This document shows positions 47,989-58,584 of a stretch of 64,000 nt of DNA, piece by piece. Both the position numbers and the translations under genes were made by a program. Positions within the stretch are counted from its first letter, which is position 1; the number at the start of each line of letters is the position of its first letter. Location of the stretch: positions 121,587 to 185,586 of the forward strand of contig NZ_JHXN01000002.1 of NCBI RefSeq assembly GCF_000687755.1, in the 5' to 3' direction. The stretch is from Taylorella asinigenitalis ATCC 700933. GTDB lineage: Bacteria > Pseudomonadota > Gammaproteobacteria > Burkholderiales > Burkholderiaceae_B. The notes below the pieces were generated by a model, which ran no database searches, was not told the origin of the DNA, and saw only the letters and a list, made by a program, of their open reading frames with translations.

Positions 47989-49890
47989 TTGAATAATTCA
48001 TTTTCTAAATTCGCTTTATGGGCGATATTCATAATTGTTTTATTTACCGTATTTCGTCAGTACGATGATCGCGGTCCTTATGCTTCTGCTGTTTCTTACA
48101 GCCAGTTTATGGAGGATGCTAAGAACGGTAAAATTCAATCTGTTGTCATTCAAGGTAACACCCTAAATGTTACTCAATCTGATGGTCGTCAATACGAACT
48201 AACAAGTCCTAGTGATATTTGGATGGTTAGTGATCTTATGGAAAACGGTGTTCGAGTTTCTGCTCGACCTCCTGAAAAACCGTCATTTTTATTAAGTGCA
48301 TTAATTTCATGGTTCCCTATGATTTTGCTTATTGGTGTATGGATATTTTTCATGCGCCAGATGCAAGGTGGCGGAAAAGGTGGTGCATTTAGCTTCGGTA
48401 AATCCCGTGCACGTATGCTGGACGAAAAAAATAACAATATTACTTTTGCGGATGTTGCGGGAGTGGATGAGGCAAAAGAAGATGTTCAGGAAATTGTTGA
48501 ATTCTTAAAAGATCCTTCTAGATTCCAAAGACTTGGAGGACGTATCCCTAGAGGTGTGCTTATGGTTGGCCCTCCAGGAACAGGTAAAACACTGTTGGCT
48601 AAAGCAATCGCAGGTGAAGCTAAGGTCCCATTTTTTACTATCTCAGGTTCTGATTTTGTAGAGATGTTTGTGGGTGTAGGTGCATCTCGTGTGCGTGATA
48701 TGTTTGAAAACGCAAAAAAACACTCTCCTTGCATTATTTTTATTGATGAAATTGATGCTGTTGGTCGTCAGCGCGGTGCAGGTCTTGGTGGCGGAAATGA
48801 TGAGCGCGAACAAACTCTAAACCAAATGTTAGTTGAAATGGACGGCTTCGAATCTGGTCAGTCTGTTATCGTTATTGCAGCTACTAACCGTCCAGATGTA
48901 CTAGACCCTGCATTACTTAGACCAGGACGTTTTGATAGACAGGTAGTTGTTAATCTTCCTGATGTCCGTGGACGTACTCAAATATTAAAAGTTCACATGC
49001 GTAAAGTACCGCTTGCACCAAATGTGGATGCTTCCATTCTTGCGCGTGGTACACCTGGGTTTTCGGGTGCGGATTTAGCTAATCTAGTAAACGAAGCGGC
49101 TCTTTTTGCTGCTCGTAGAAATGGTCGCACAGTTGATATGCTCGATTTTGAAAGAGCTAAAGATAAAATCATTATGGGTGCGGAACGTAAATCTATGGTT
49201 ATGCCAGAAGAGGAGCGTAAAAATACAGCTTATCATGAATCTGGTCATGCAGTAGTAGCTTATGTACTACCGAAAACAGACCCAGTTCATAAAGTTACCA
49301 TTATTCCTCGTGGTCGTGCTTTAGGTGTAACCATGCAACTTCCAGAGGAAGATAGATATAGTATGGATAAAGAGCGTCTACTAAATATGATTGCCGTGCT
49401 ATTTGGTGGCCGTATCGCAGAAGAAGTCTTTATGAATCAGATGACTACTGGTGCTTCAAATGACTTTGAGAGAGCCACAAGCATTGCCAGAGATATTGTT
49501 ACTCGTTATGGTATGACTGATTCTCTAGGTCCTATGGTTTACGCAGAAAACGAAAACGAAGTGTTCCTAGGTCGAAGCGTAACTAAAACGACTCATGTGT
49601 CGGAAGCTACCATGCAACAAGTCGATAAAGAGATTCGCAAAATTATCGATGAGCAATATAAAGTTGCCCGCGATATTATTGAATCTAATCGCGAGAAAAT
49701 CGAAGTTATGGCTAAGGCTCTGCTTGAATGGGAATCAATTGATGCAGACCAAATCAAAGAAATTATGGACGGAAAAGAGCCTTCTCCTCCTAAAGACCCT
49801 GCAGCCCCTTATGATGTGACAGGTGATGCTTCGCCTCCTCCATCTGCTGGTGGTGTAGTTCCTCCAAAAGAATCAGCTAAACCAGTTTAG
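47989..49890 (+). CDS. ftsH: Membrane-bound ATP-dependent zinc metalloprotease FtsH
   Basis: 633 residues starting at a TTG (47989) with AGAGGA eight bases upstream; no ATG fits better. Two N-terminal membrane helices flank a periplasmic part. The AAA domain follows with [18 protein letters not shown], the pore loop [17 protein letters not shown] and the [23 protein letters not shown]. The protease site HESGH is in [14 protein letters not shown]. The C-terminus is Pro/Ala-rich. It degrades misfolded membrane proteins and regulators such as LpxC. folP follows by one base. Confidence 0.98.
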   Translation: MNNSFSKFALWAIFIIVLFTVFRQYDDRGPYASAVSYSQFMEDAKNGKIQSVVIQGNTLNVTQSDGRQYELTSPSDIWMVSDLMENGVRVSARPPEKPSFLLSALISWFPMILLIGVWIFFMRQMQGGGKGGAFSFGKSRARMLDEKNNNITFADVAGVDEAKEDVQEIVEFLKDPSRFQRLGGRIPRGVLMVGPPGTGKTLLAKAIAGEAKVPFFTISGSDFVEMFVGVGASRVRDMFENAKKHSPCIIFIDEIDAVGRQRGAGLGGGNDEREQTLNQMLVEMDGFESGQSVIVIAATNRPDVLDPALLRPGRFDRQVVVNLPDVRGRTQILKVHMRKVPLAPNVDASILARGTPGFSGADLANLVNEAALFAARRNGRTVDMLDFERAKDKIIMGAERKSMVMPEEERKNTAYHESGHAVVAYVLPKTDPVHKVTIIPRGRALGVTMQLPEEDRYSMDKERLLNMIAVLFGGRIAEEVFMNQMTTGASNDFERATSIARDIVTRYGMTDSLGPMVYAENENEVFLGRSVTKTTHVSEATMQQVDKEIRKIIDEQYKVARDIIESNREKIEVMAKALLEWESIDADQIKEIMDGKEPSPPKDPAAPYDVTGDASPPPSAGGVVPPKESAKPV

Positions 49891-49891
49891 A

Positions 49892-50743
49892 ATGGTATCT
49901 CCTTTTTTATGCGGTCGATATGAAATCGACCTTAATGAATCTCCGCGAATCATGGGTATCGTCAATGTTACCCCTGATTCGTTTTCAGATGGTGGCCTTC
50001 ATGCTACTACAGATACTGCAATTGAACACGGACTTAAATTAATTCGAGACGGGGCCGATATTATTGATATCGGTGGGGAATCTACCCGTCCAGGTTCCGA
50101 TCCTGTAAGTGCGGAAGATGAAGTGTCTCGTATATTGCCTGTAATCGAGGGTTTGAAAAATGCGGGTGTACCTATATCTGTGGACACTTTCAAACCCGAA
50201 GTTATGAAGATTGTTCTAGATGCTGGTGTAGACATGATCAATGACATAAATGGTCTAGAAAAGCCTGGGGCAATTGATGTAGTCTCTAAATTTCCTAAAG
50301 CAGGTGTTTGTATTATGCACATGCATGGGGAACCTAAAACTATGCAGCTAAATCCACCAGACTATCAAGGTGATGTGGTTGCATTTTTGAAGGAATATCT
50401 CTTAAGAAGAGCCACGGAAGCAGAAAGCAGGGGCATTGCCACCAATAGAATTTGCATCGATCCTGGATGTGGATTCGGTAAAACAATTGATCAAAATTAC
50501 GATATTCTCTCTAATCTAGATGAATTTAAAGATTTGGGATATGCATTGCTACTCGGCATTTCTCGCAAAATGATGATTGGCTCTCTTCTTGATATCCCTC
50601 CACGAGATAGGGTGGTTGTCAGTGTCTATGGTACTATGGTTGGGCTTGATTTAGGTGCAAATATTATTCGTGTACACGATGTACTTGAAACTAAGCAGGC
50701 CATGATGATTAGAGACAAGATTAATCAGCATAGAAGAAAATGA
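49892..50743 (+). CDS. folP: Dihydropteroate synthase FolP
   Basis: 283 residues. The two DHPS signatures IMGIVNVTPDSFSDGG and GADIIDIGGESTRPGS are present, as are ICIDPGCGFGKT and the C-terminal GTMVGLDLGANIIRVHDV. It joins p-aminobenzoate to the FolK product and is the sulfonamide target. It lies between ftsH and glmM, as in E. coli, and overlaps glmM in ATGA. Confidence 0.98.
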   Translation: MVSPFLCGRYEIDLNESPRIMGIVNVTPDSFSDGGLHATTDTAIEHGLKLIRDGADIIDIGGESTRPGSDPVSAEDEVSRILPVIEGLKNAGVPISVDTFKPEVMKIVLDAGVDMINDINGLEKPGAIDVVSKFPKAGVCIMHMHGEPKTMQLNPPDYQGDVVAFLKEYLLRRATEAESRGIATNRICIDPGCGFGKTIDQNYDILSNLDEFKDLGYALLLGISRKMMIGSLLDIPPRDRVVVSVYGTMVGLDLGANIIRVHDVLETKQAMMIRDKINQHRRK

Positions 50744-52107
50744 GTAGAAGATATTTTGGTACTGATGGTGTTAGGGGTGAAGTAGGCGGTGATGTTATCA
50801 ACGCCGAATTTGCTTTAAGGCTTGGTTATGCAGCAGGAAAGGTTCTAACTAAAGAGCATAAGAACAGAAAGCGCCCGAGTGTGCTTATCGGAAAAGACAC
50901 GCGCGTTTCAGGCTATATGTTGGAATCAGCCCTAGAGGCTGGATTGTCAGCGGCTGGAATCGATGTATTGCTTGCTGGCCCATTACCCACTCCTGCGGTT
51001 GCTTATTTGACTAAAGCTTTTCGTTTGGATGCAGGTATAGTTATTAGTGCTTCTCACAATCCTTTCTACGATAATGGTATTAAATTCTTTTCTGGAGAGG
51101 GTACAAAACTTCCGGATGATGTTGAGCTGCAGATTGAAAATTTAATCGATGAGCCGCTTGGGTGTGTAGGATCTGATCAAATTGGCAAGGCTCGCAGGAT
51201 AAATGACGCTTCTGGTCGATATATCGAGTTTTGCAAAAGTACGTTTGCGGGTGATTTGGATTTGCGCGGGCTTAAAATTGTTGTAGATGCAGCACATGGA
51301 GCCGCCTATCGCATTGCCGCACCAGTTTTTCAAGAACTTGGGGCTGATGTCATATCCATAGGAGATAAGCCTGATGGGCTAAATATCAACGATGCAATGG
51401 GGGCACTTCACCCAGAATCAATAGCACAAGAAGTAATTAAGCACGAGGCAGATCTCGGCATTGCCCTCGATGGTGACGCAGATCGAATAGTAATGTGTGA
51501 TAATGAAGGCACAATATATAATGGTGATCATTTATTGTATGCCATAGTTAAGGACAGACTATCTCGTTATGAACGTATGGGACGTAATGAAATTTATGCC
51601 CTTGACGGATTAGTTGGTACACTTATGACCAATTATGGTTTAGAGAAGCGACTAAATGAATTAGGAATCCCTCTAATTAGAGCAAAAGTGGGCGACCGAT
51701 ATGTTATGCAAGAGCTTCTCGATAAAGGCTGGAAGATAGGTGGAGAGAGCTCAGGGCATATTTTATGTCTTGATCAACATTCCACAGGAGATGGGATTAT
51801 ATCGGCACTTCAGGTTTTGAGAGGTACTGTTAGGCATAATTCTACACTCAAGGACTGGATTGCAGATTTAAATATGTATCCTCAAGTCATGGTGAGCGTT
51901 CCATGCGAAAAGGGCTTTGATTGGCAATCTAATAAATCGCTTCTTTCTAAAGTGGAAGAAATTAAAGCTCAGTTAGGTAATAAGGGAAGAGTGCTCATAA
52001 GACCATCGGGCACAGAGCCTAAACTTAGAATTATGGTTGAGGCTGAAGATAAAAAAGTAGCTCAATCTGCAGTTGATGAATTAGCTGCTGTAGAATTGAG
52101 TAATTAG
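50740..52107 (+). CDS. glmM: Phosphoglucosamine mutase GlmM
   Basis: 455 residues. The N-terminus RRYFGTDGVRGEVGG, the phosphoserine loop ISASHNPFYDNGIKFFS, the metal-binding ALDGDADRIVMCD, the sugar-binding GGESSGHILC and the phosphate-binding RPSGTEPKLRIMVEA are complete. It converts glucosamine-6-phosphate to the 1-phosphate for UDP-GlcNAc synthesis. Translation is coupled to folP by a four-base overlap. Confidence 0.98.
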   Translation: MSRRYFGTDGVRGEVGGDVINAEFALRLGYAAGKVLTKEHKNRKRPSVLIGKDTRVSGYMLESALEAGLSAAGIDVLLAGPLPTPAVAYLTKAFRLDAGIVISASHNPFYDNGIKFFSGEGTKLPDDVELQIENLIDEPLGCVGSDQIGKARRINDASGRYIEFCKSTFAGDLDLRGLKIVVDAAHGAAYRIAAPVFQELGADVISIGDKPDGLNINDAMGALHPESIAQEVIKHEADLGIALDGDADRIVMCDNEGTIYNGDHLLYAIVKDRLSRYERMGRNEIYALDGLVGTLMTNYGLEKRLNELGIPLIRAKVGDRYVMQELLDKGWKIGGESSGHILCLDQHSTGDGIISALQVLRGTVRHNSTLKDWIADLNMYPQVMVSVPCEKGFDWQSNKSLLSKVEEIKAQLGNKGRVLIRPSGTEPKLRIMVEAEDKKVAQSAVDELAAVELSN

Positions 52108-52126
52108 ATTTTAAGGAAATAATAAT

Positions 52127-52909
52127 ATGCGTGAACTACTAACAACGCAAGCAACATCCAGAGAACCTAGCTTCACGTTAAGCATTGCCACTGAACCTGA
52201 AGAGGTGAAAGCCCTGCAAAAATTAAGGCATGAAATTTACTCTTCAGAATTGGGCGTTAAATTTGAACGAGACGATATTGATATCGATTATTTTGATGAT
52301 TTTTGCGACCATCTAATGGTTATCGATAACGATAAGAAAAAAGTAGTGGGCACTTATAGGACATTGAGTCCTAAAAATGCAGTCAAAGCGGGAAGATATT
52401 ATTCCGAGGGAGAATTTAATATCGATAGTCTTAATAATATTCGACCTCTTCTAGCTGAGTGTGGCCGTTCTTGCACACACACTGATTATCGATCAGGTTC
52501 TGTAATCATGCTGCTTTGGGCTGGTCTTGCAAAATATATGGAGTTTTATCAAGCACGTTATATGTTAGGTTGTGCAAGTGTTAGCTTAGCTGATGGCGGT
52601 TTCCAAGCTGCTGAAGTTTGGAGATATGCAAAATCAGAGATGGAAAAGCATCCTGAGAGGGCCGAAGTAATTCCGCTAAATCCATATCCGATAGAGAAAT
52701 TGGAATCATTGCCAGAGAACCAAGATAATCAAACAAAATTTCATTCACTTATTAAAGGTTATATCAAAGTGGGTGCCTATATTTGCGGAAAACCTACATT
52801 CGATGAGAGCTTTAATTCATGCGACTTTCCGATTATCATCGATAAGGAAGCTATGGACAAAAGGTACTATAAACAGTTTGATCAGTTCTCAAAAGAGGTG
52901 TCTGCTTAA
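52127..52909 (+). CDS. olsB: Ornithine lipid N-acyltransferase OlsB-like
   Basis: 260 residues of the GNAT-like hemolysin/OlsB family. The region ALQKLRHEIYSSELGVKF, the acidic DIDYFDDFCDHLMVID with VVGTYRTLSP, and AECGRSCTHTDYRSGSVIMLLWAGLAKY are the characteristic blocks. OlsB attaches a 3-hydroxyacyl chain from ACP to ornithine, the first step to ornithine lipids that can replace phospholipids under phosphate limitation. The second-step gene olsA is not seen here, so the assignment rests on family similarity. It may be read with glmM (19-base gap). Two CATTGCCA words lie inside. Confidence 0.8.
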   Translation: MRELLTTQATSREPSFTLSIATEPEEVKALQKLRHEIYSSELGVKFERDDIDIDYFDDFCDHLMVIDNDKKKVVGTYRTLSPKNAVKAGRYYSEGEFNIDSLNNIRPLLAECGRSCTHTDYRSGSVIMLLWAGLAKYMEFYQARYMLGCASVSLADGGFQAAEVWRYAKSEMEKHPERAEVIPLNPYPIEKLESLPENQDNQTKFHSLIKGYIKVGAYICGKPTFDESFNSCDFPIIIDKEAMDKRYYKQFDQFSKEVSA

Positions 52910-52929
52910 TCCATCTTTTAAAAAATAGA

Positions 52930-54420
52930 TTAATAACCCTTGATTTTCAAATTGTATCCTGCATTCATCCACTGATCTGCCTCAAGATTAAGGCTGTATT
53001 TAGTTAGAGGGTGATTGCTAATCCAATCCTTCGGAACCTCCAATACGAAGGATTTTTCTTTCTTATGAGTCAGCTGTATCTCACGAAGACCTAGATCCTG
53101 ACGACTTCTTGAGAATAGCACGGCCAATCGTAGACTTAGAATTGCACGAATCTTACTTGCATCTAAAGTATCTAGATCGACTTTATTCAAAGACCCATGA
53201 TGCATTAGAGAAATCAGAGCAAGATTTTTTTGCTCGTCCTTTGAAAACCCTGGCAAATCAGCATTTTCCAAGACATATGCCGTGTGTTTATGATATGAAG
53301 ATTGAGAAATACTTAGGCCAATTTCATGAAGTTTCGCAGCCCAAGTCAGGTATTTTCGGTCCTCTTCAGATCCTTCTCCCATATCATCGAAGAGATTGAG
53401 TGCGAGAGACTCAACTCTATACGCTTGCCTTTTATCTATATGATAACGATGCATAAACAAGTCTACCGTTTCATCGCGCTTATCAGTATCAGCTTGACGG
53501 CCGAGCATATCGTATAACACACCGACTCGCAGTGCCCCTTCGCCTTGGTGCATTTGTTTGATACCCAATGACTTAAAAATAGCAATCATGATAGAAAGCC
53601 CTGCTGGCAATACTTCCGTCCTATCGGTTTTTAGTCCAAGCACATGAGAGGAATAATTCATACCGTACTTAATCATTGTTTTACGCAGCTTTAACATGCC
53701 CTCAAGAGTGATACCTTTTTCAGAATACCCAGTATCCTCAAGAACAGCCACTAAAGCCTTTGCCGTGCCAGATGATCCAAATGCTTGCTTCCACCCAATG
53801 CTTGTATAGGATTTGCGAATCACCTCAATTTCTTTTGATGCCGCAAGTTCCGCTTGTGCAAATGCCTTTTCGCTTAGTTCTCGTTTAGGGAAAAAAGCTT
53901 TCGAAAAGCTCACACACCCCATATGGAGTGAGGTCATAATTTGTGGCTCTAAGCCTTTACCGATAATGAACTCTGTAGATCCGCCACCTATATCTATTAC
54001 AAGCCTATTTTCTTTAGATGGTGGCAATTCATGTGCTACTCCTGAAAATATAAGCCTTGCTTCTTCTTGGCCTGATATCACTTCTATGGGAAAGCCTAGT
54101 GCCGCCTCTGATACTTGTAACAATTTGTTAGCGTTTTTTGCTACCCGGAATGTGTTCGTAGCCACAGCCCTAACATTTTGGGGTGGAAAATCTTTTATCC
54201 TTTCTCCAAACATCTTAAGAACGGCTTCAGCTCTAGAGATGGCAATGTCATCGAGTACGAGATTTTCATTCAAACCAGCAGCTAGTCTAACAGTTTCCTT
54301 AAGGCGATCTATAGAGTAGATTTGTCTTATACCATTGCTAAGTTCAACTACTCTGCCAACTGAAAGTCTAAAACTATTAGAGCCTAAATCAACAGCAGCC
54401 AGAAGGGAAGCAGAGTTCAT
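52930..54420 (-). CDS. ppx: Exopolyphosphatase Ppx/GppA
   Basis: 496 residues. The ASKHA-fold N-terminus LAAVDLGSNSFRLSVGRV is followed by VRAVATNTFRVAKNA, ISGQEEARLIFSGV and VIDIGGGSTEFIIG with catalytic residues, then a C-terminal HD-like domain (KLHEIGLSISQSSYHKHTAYV). It removes phosphate from polyphosphate ends or from pppGpp. It is divergent from pstS, across the region carrying the Pho box, so phosphate metabolism is clustered here. It ends 21 bases from the convergent olsB-like gene. Confidence 0.95.
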   Translation of the reverse strand: MNSASLLAAVDLGSNSFRLSVGRVVELSNGIRQIYSIDRLKETVRLAAGLNENLVLDDIAISRAEAVLKMFGERIKDFPPQNVRAVATNTFRVAKNANKLLQVSEAALGFPIEVISGQEEARLIFSGVAHELPPSKENRLVIDIGGGSTEFIIGKGLEPQIMTSLHMGCVSFSKAFFPKRELSEKAFAQAELAASKEIEVIRKSYTSIGWKQAFGSSGTAKALVAVLEDTGYSEKGITLEGMLKLRKTMIKYGMNYSSHVLGLKTDRTEVLPAGLSIMIAIFKSLGIKQMHQGEGALRVGVLYDMLGRQADTDKRDETVDLFMHRYHIDKRQAYRVESLALNLFDDMGEGSEEDRKYLTWAAKLHEIGLSISQSSYHKHTAYVLENADLPGFSKDEQKNLALISLMHHGSLNKVDLDTLDASKIRAILSLRLAVLFSRSRQDLGLREIQLTHKKEKSFVLEVPKDWISNHPLTKYSLNLEADQWMNAGYNLKIKGY

Positions 54421-54492
54421 AAAAGAGAGTCCAAAAAAAGTTGCAACATTTTACCTTAAACACAATTACTTGTAATTTAAGAATTTACACAA

Positions 54493-54526
54493 ATGTCATA
54501 TTCACGTCATATTTGAAACTTAACAT
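54493..54526 (+). promoter_or_regulatory. Pho box and -10 element upstream of pstS
   Basis: Two seven-base direct repeats, ATGTCAT (54493-54499) and ACGTCAT (54504-54510), are separated by four bases as in the PhoB site (CTGTCAT repeats). A TAACAT at 54521-54526, ten bases later, can serve as the -10; the Pho box replaces the -35. The transcript would have a leader of about 65 bases before pstS. Confidence 0.7.
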
Positions 54527-54598
54527 TAAGCACAAGTCAGGGACTGCCCTGATACTTTCTTTCTATTATATGGATTTATCCTAGTTTGAGGACATACT

Positions 54599-55639
54599 AT
54601 GTTAAAACACGCTTTAAAAGGTATTACTGTTGCAGTTGCTCTTAGCACTGCATCATTCGCTGTTCAAGCAGTTGAAGTAACTGGTGCAGGGGCATCATTC
54701 CCTTACCCAGTTTATTCTAAATGGGCTTCTGATTTCGAAAAAGAAACTGGCCACAAAATCAATTATCAATCAATCGGTTCTGGTGGTGGTCAAAAAGCTA
54801 TCATCGGTAAAACTGTTAATTTCGCTGGTACAGACGACCCATTAAGTGCAGAAAAACTTAACGAAAACGGTCTTTTCCAATTCCCTTCAGTAGTTGGTGG
54901 TACTGTTGCTGTAGTTAATATTACTGGTCTAAAACCAGGTCAACTAGTTTTAACTGGTGAAGTTCTAGCTGATATCTACATGGGTAAAATTAAAAAATGG
55001 AATGACCCTAAGATCAAAGAACTTAACGGTAACACTTCTCTTCCAGACGCTGATATCATCGTAGTTCACCGTTCTGACTCTTCTGGTACTTCTTTCGGTT
55101 TCACTAACTACCTTTCTAAAGTTTCTGCTGATTGGAAAAACTCAGTAGGCGAAGGTAAATCTGTTAAATGGCCTACTGGTCAAGGCGGTAAAGGTAACGG
55201 TGGTGTTGCTGGTTTAGTATCTAAAATCCCTTTCTCTATTGGTTATGTTGAATACGCTTATGCTAAACAAAATGGTTTAGCTTGGGCTGCTATGAAAAAC
55301 GCTGAAGGTAAAGTAGTTCAACCAGAACAATCTACTTTCGCAGCAGCTGCAGCTAATGCTGACTGGAAAGGTACTCCTGGTATGGGCGTTGTTCTTACAA
55401 ACGAACCAGGTGCTGATAGCTGGCCTATGACTTCAGCTACTTTCATCTTAGTTCACAAAAATGTAGAAAAACCTGAAGAAGTTAAAACAGCTCTTCAATT
55501 CTTCGATTATGCTTGGACTAAAGGTGCTAAAACTGCATCTGATTTAGACTATGTTCCACTTCCAGATTCAGTTACTAATGCAATCCGTGAAGAATGGAAA
55601 GCTCAGCTTAAAACTGCTGACGGTAAATCTATTTGGTAA
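54599..55639 (+). CDS. pstS: Phosphate ABC transporter periplasmic binding protein PstS
   Basis: 346 residues with a Sec signal peptide (start to AVQA). VTGAGASFPYPVYSKW, INYQSIGSGGGQKAI, NFAGTDDPLS and VVHRSDSSGTSFGFTNYL supply the phosphate-binding Ser, Thr, Asp and Arg. Codon choice (many GGT, GTT, AAA and TTC codons) looks strongly biased, as expected for high expression. No CATTGCCA word occurs in pstSCA. Confidence 0.97.
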   Translation: MLKHALKGITVAVALSTASFAVQAVEVTGAGASFPYPVYSKWASDFEKETGHKINYQSIGSGGGQKAIIGKTVNFAGTDDPLSAEKLNENGLFQFPSVVGGTVAVVNITGLKPGQLVLTGEVLADIYMGKIKKWNDPKIKELNGNTSLPDADIIVVHRSDSSGTSFGFTNYLSKVSADWKNSVGEGKSVKWPTGQGGKGNGGVAGLVSKIPFSIGYVEYAYAKQNGLAWAAMKNAEGKVVQPEQSTFAAAAANADWKGTPGMGVVLTNEPGADSWPMTSATFILVHKNVEKPEEVKTALQFFDYAWTKGAKTASDLDYVPLPDSVTNAIREEWKAQLKTADGKSIW

Positions 55640-55669
55640 TTAGACATAGTCTTATGACCTTAGATTAGT

Positions 55670-55702
55670 AACATGGCGGTCTATTAGACTGCCATGTTTT
55701 TC
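55670..55702 (+). terminator. Hairpin with T-run between pstS and pstC
   Basis: ACATGGCGGTCT (55671-55682) pairs with AGACTGCCATGT (55686-55697) through 12 pairs with one G-U, and is followed by TTTTTC. It probably lets part of the transcription stop after pstS and so keeps PstS in excess over PstCAB. Confidence 0.7.
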
Positions 55703-55725
55703 TTTACTCAACTATTAAAGTTATC

Positions 55726-56685
55726 ATGCAATCAAAAGACGCTAACAATACTCAAAGTCGCGGTGTATTCCTAGATGCATTATTTGCCAACGCTACGCGT
55801 TTTATGGCTTTTTTTGTGTTTATTCTGTTGGCCGCTATTCTTTTATCTCTGATTTGGGAAAGCCGTGAAACCATTATGAAATGGGGCTTTTCTTTTTTAT
55901 GGACTAATGATTGGGATCCGATTAATGACGTTTACGGTGCTGTAGCTCCTATCGTTGGTACATTAGTTACATCTTTTATTGCTTTAATTATCGCTATACC
56001 TGTTTCTTTTGGTATCGCAATGTTCCTAACTGAACTAGCACCTCTTTGGTTACGTAGACCATTGGGTACTGCCGTTGAGATGTTAGCTGCGATTCCATCA
56101 ATTATTTATGGTATGTGGGGTTTATTTATTTTTGCCCCATGGTATGCCAGAAATATTCAACCCTTAATTATCGACACTTTTGGAGAATTGCCACTTATTG
56201 GTTTCCTATTCCAAGGTGCCCCGATGGGTATCGGTTTATTTACAGCCAGTCTGATTCTTGCAATTATGGTTATTCCATATATTGCTTCTATTATGCGTGA
56301 CGTATTTGAAGTTGTTCCACCAATGCACAAAGAATCTGCTTATGGATTAGGATCTACAACATGGGAAGTTATGTGGAAAGTAGTTCTTCCTTACACTAAA
56401 AATGGTGTAGTGGGTGGTATCATGTTAGGTCTTGGTCGAGCACTTGGTGAAACAATGGCCGTTACTCTTGTTATCGGTAACTCCTTTAATCTGCCAGAGA
56501 GCGTTTATGACTCTGCGACATCAATCGCCTCAGCGATTGCAAACGGATTTAATGAAGCCTATGGTATTCAAAAATCTGCACTCATTGAACTTGGTTTAAT
56601 TCTTTTCTTGATTACTACAGTAGTACTAGCTTTATCTCGTTGGATGGTTTCAAGAATGGAACGTAAAGAAGGTAAAAAATCTTAA
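55726..56685 (+). CDS. pstC: Phosphate ABC transporter permease PstC
   Basis: 319 residues with about six membrane segments. The binding-protein-dependent permease EAA loop [42 protein letters not shown] and [22 protein letters not shown] are PstC hallmarks. It forms the inner-membrane channel together with PstA. pstA starts 15 bases downstream. Confidence 0.96.
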   Translation: MQSKDANNTQSRGVFLDALFANATRFMAFFVFILLAAILLSLIWESRETIMKWGFSFLWTNDWDPINDVYGAVAPIVGTLVTSFIALIIAIPVSFGIAMFLTELAPLWLRRPLGTAVEMLAAIPSIIYGMWGLFIFAPWYARNIQPLIIDTFGELPLIGFLFQGAPMGIGLFTASLILAIMVIPYIASIMRDVFEVVPPMHKESAYGLGSTTWEVMWKVVLPYTKNGVVGGIMLGLGRALGETMAVTLVIGNSFNLPESVYDSATSIASAIANGFNEAYGIQKSALIELGLILFLITTVVLALSRWMVSRMERKEGKKS

Positions 56686-56700
56686 TTAGGTGGCATAAAA

Positions 56701-57597
56701 ATGAATACAGTTACACAAACTCCAAACAATATGGCACCAAAATTAGCAAATAGTGCCATTAGCGTAAAAAACCCTCTTTTCAAAAAACGTAGACTTACAA
56801 ATATGGTTATGCTTACGCTTTCTTTTATTGCGTTGGCATTCGGTTTATTTTGGTTGTTCTGGATTATCTGGGTTTTAATTGTTGAAGGTGCTGCAGCTAT
56901 TAATCTAGAATTATTCACTGAGCCAACTTCTGGTCCTGGCGGCGGTGGCGGCTTACGAAATGCCATTCTTGGATCATTCTTAATGACTTCCGTAGCTACT
57001 ATTGTAGGCACACCCATTGGGGTTCTTGCAGGAACATATCTTGCTGAATATGGTCAAAGAGGGTGGCTAGCTCCAACTACACGTTTCCTAAACGACGTAC
57101 TTTTATCAGCACCATCTATCGTAATTGGTCTATTTATTTATGCCCTTATCGTTGCTCAACAAGGTCACTATTCTGGATGGGCGGGTGCAGTAGCATTGGC
57201 TATTATTTTGATTCCAGTTGTAGTAAGAACTACGGATAATATGCTTTTACTTATTCCAAATAGTTTACGTGAAGCGGCTGTAGCTCTTGGATGCCCTAAA
57301 TGGAAAATGATTACTAAGATTTGTTATCGTGCAGCTATCGCAGGTATTATTACTGGCGTTCTCCTTGCTATTGCACGTATTCTAGGTGAAACAGCACCAT
57401 TACTATTTACGGCTCTAAACAACCAATTCGGTTCTTTAGATATGAATCAACCTATGGCTAACCTTCCAGTTACAATTTATCAATACGCAGATAGCCCTTA
57501 TGAAGATTGGAACGCCTTAGCTTGGGCTGGTGCTACCGTAATTACGTTGTTCGTTCTTGGTATAAATATCTTAGCTCGTAGCATCTTTAAAAAATAA
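56701..57597 (+). CDS. pstA: Phosphate ABC transporter permease PstA
   Basis: 298 residues. About six membrane segments follow an N-terminal soluble stretch of about 35 residues. The glycine-rich loop [31 protein letters not shown] and the EAA loop [45 protein letters not shown] are typical. It is the second permease of the Pst complex. pstB starts 29 bases later. Confidence 0.96.
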   Translation: MNTVTQTPNNMAPKLANSAISVKNPLFKKRRLTNMVMLTLSFIALAFGLFWLFWIIWVLIVEGAAAINLELFTEPTSGPGGGGGLRNAILGSFLMTSVATIVGTPIGVLAGTYLAEYGQRGWLAPTTRFLNDVLLSAPSIVIGLFIYALIVAQQGHYSGWAGAVALAIILIPVVVRTTDNMLLLIPNSLREAAVALGCPKWKMITKICYRAAIAGIITGVLLAIARILGETAPLLFTALNNQFGSLDMNQPMANLPVTIYQYADSPYEDWNALAWAGATVITLFVLGINILARSIFKK

Positions 57598-57626
57598 TAC
57601 GCAGATTTAATTTTTAGGAAATTTAA

Positions 57627-58412
57627 ATGAACTCTACTTATGAACTAATTTCTCCAGCTGATACAAAAATAGAAGTTAATAACTTAGACTTTTATTATGG
57701 TTCGTTTCACGCAATTAAAAATGTGAATATGCGTATACCCCGCAACTGCGTTACAGCATTTATTGGTCCATCAGGATGCGGTAAATCAACTCTTTTGCGC
57801 ACCTTTAACCGCATGTTTGAACTTTATCCTGGTCAACGTGCAACAGGTGAAATCATTATGGACGGTGAAAACCTTCTAAATACTAAAACTGATATTTCAA
57901 TTATTCGCGCAAAAGTTGGTATGGTTTTCCAAAAACCAACTCCATTCCCAATGAGTATCTACGATAATGTGGCTTTCGGTGTTAGATTGTTCGAAAAATT
58001 ATCTAAACGTGAAATGGACGAGCGCGTAGAGTGGGCTTTAGTTAAAGCTGCTCTTTGGAACGAAGTTAAAGATAAACTTGATCAGAGCGGTGCGGGTTTA
58101 TCTGGTGGTCAACAACAACGTCTTTGTATTGCACGCGGTGTTGCTGTTAAACCTGAAGTTATTCTTCTTGACGAACCATGTTCTGCTCTTGACCCAATCT
58201 CTACAGTTAAGATTGAGGAACTGATTACTGAACTTAAGAAAGACTATACAGTTGCAATCGTAACTCACAACATGCAACAAGCTGCACGTTGCTCTGATTA
58301 CACTGCTTATATGTACTTAGGTGAATTGATTGAATTTGGTGAAACAGAACAAATCTTCCACACACCTAAAGAGCAAGCGACTCAAGACTATATTACTGGA
58401 CGATTCGGCTAA
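57627..58412 (+). CDS. pstB: Phosphate ABC transporter ATPase PstB
   Basis: 261 residues. Walker A is [17 protein letters not shown], the Q-loop region is [25 protein letters not shown], the signature is [14 protein letters not shown], Walker B is [16 protein letters not shown] and the switch His is in [13 protein letters not shown]. It drives phosphate import. Instead of phoU/phoB, a CATTGCCA word (one base after the stop), a terminator and tRNA-Cys follow. Confidence 0.98.
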   Translation: MNSTYELISPADTKIEVNNLDFYYGSFHAIKNVNMRIPRNCVTAFIGPSGCGKSTLLRTFNRMFELYPGQRATGEIIMDGENLLNTKTDISIIRAKVGMVFQKPTPFPMSIYDNVAFGVRLFEKLSKREMDERVEWALVKAALWNEVKDKLDQSGAGLSGGQQQRLCIARGVAVKPEVILLDEPCSALDPISTVKIEELITELKKDYTVAIVTHNMQQAARCSDYTAYMYLGELIEFGETEQIFHTPKEQATQDYITGRFG

Positions 58413-58432
58413 GCATTGCCACCTAATAGAAA

Positions 58433-58468
58433 CAAAAAAACGAGTCTTTATGGCTCGTTTTTTATTTG
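58433..58468 (+). terminator. Rho-independent terminator of pstSCAB
   Basis: CGAGTC (58441-58446) pairs with GGCTCG (58452-58457) over a five-base loop, extended by an A-run upstream pairing with the T-run (TTTTTTTATTT) downstream. It lies about 20 bases after pstB and is symmetrical enough to work both ways. Confidence 0.85.
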
Positions 58469-58493
58469 AATAAACTAATATATTCGTTATAAT
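58466..58493 (+). promoter_or_regulatory. Predicted tRNA-Cys promoter
   Basis: TTGAAT (58466-58471) and a perfect TATAAT (58488-58493) are 16 bases apart. The start would be near 58500, eleven bases before the tRNA. Confidence 0.55.
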
Positions 58494-58510
58494 AATAGGC
58501 TTTAACTTGT

Positions 58511-58584
58511 GGCGCGATAGCAAAGCGGTTATGCAGCGGATTGCAAATCCGTTTAGAGCGGTTCGACTCCGCTTCGCGCCTCCA
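58511..58584 (+). tRNA. tRNA-Cys (anticodon GCA)
   Basis: 74 bases. The acceptor stem GGCGCGA/TCGCGCC pairs, the anticodon loop TTGCAAA gives GCA, the T arm is GCGGTTCGACTCCGC, and CCA is encoded. It ends next to the stop of the convergent DyP peroxidase gene. Confidence 0.97.

Noticed and set aside
52910..52950. Terminator between the OlsB-like gene and ppx
   Set aside because: Only an imperfect AT-rich dyad is present in the short gap, without a GC stem.
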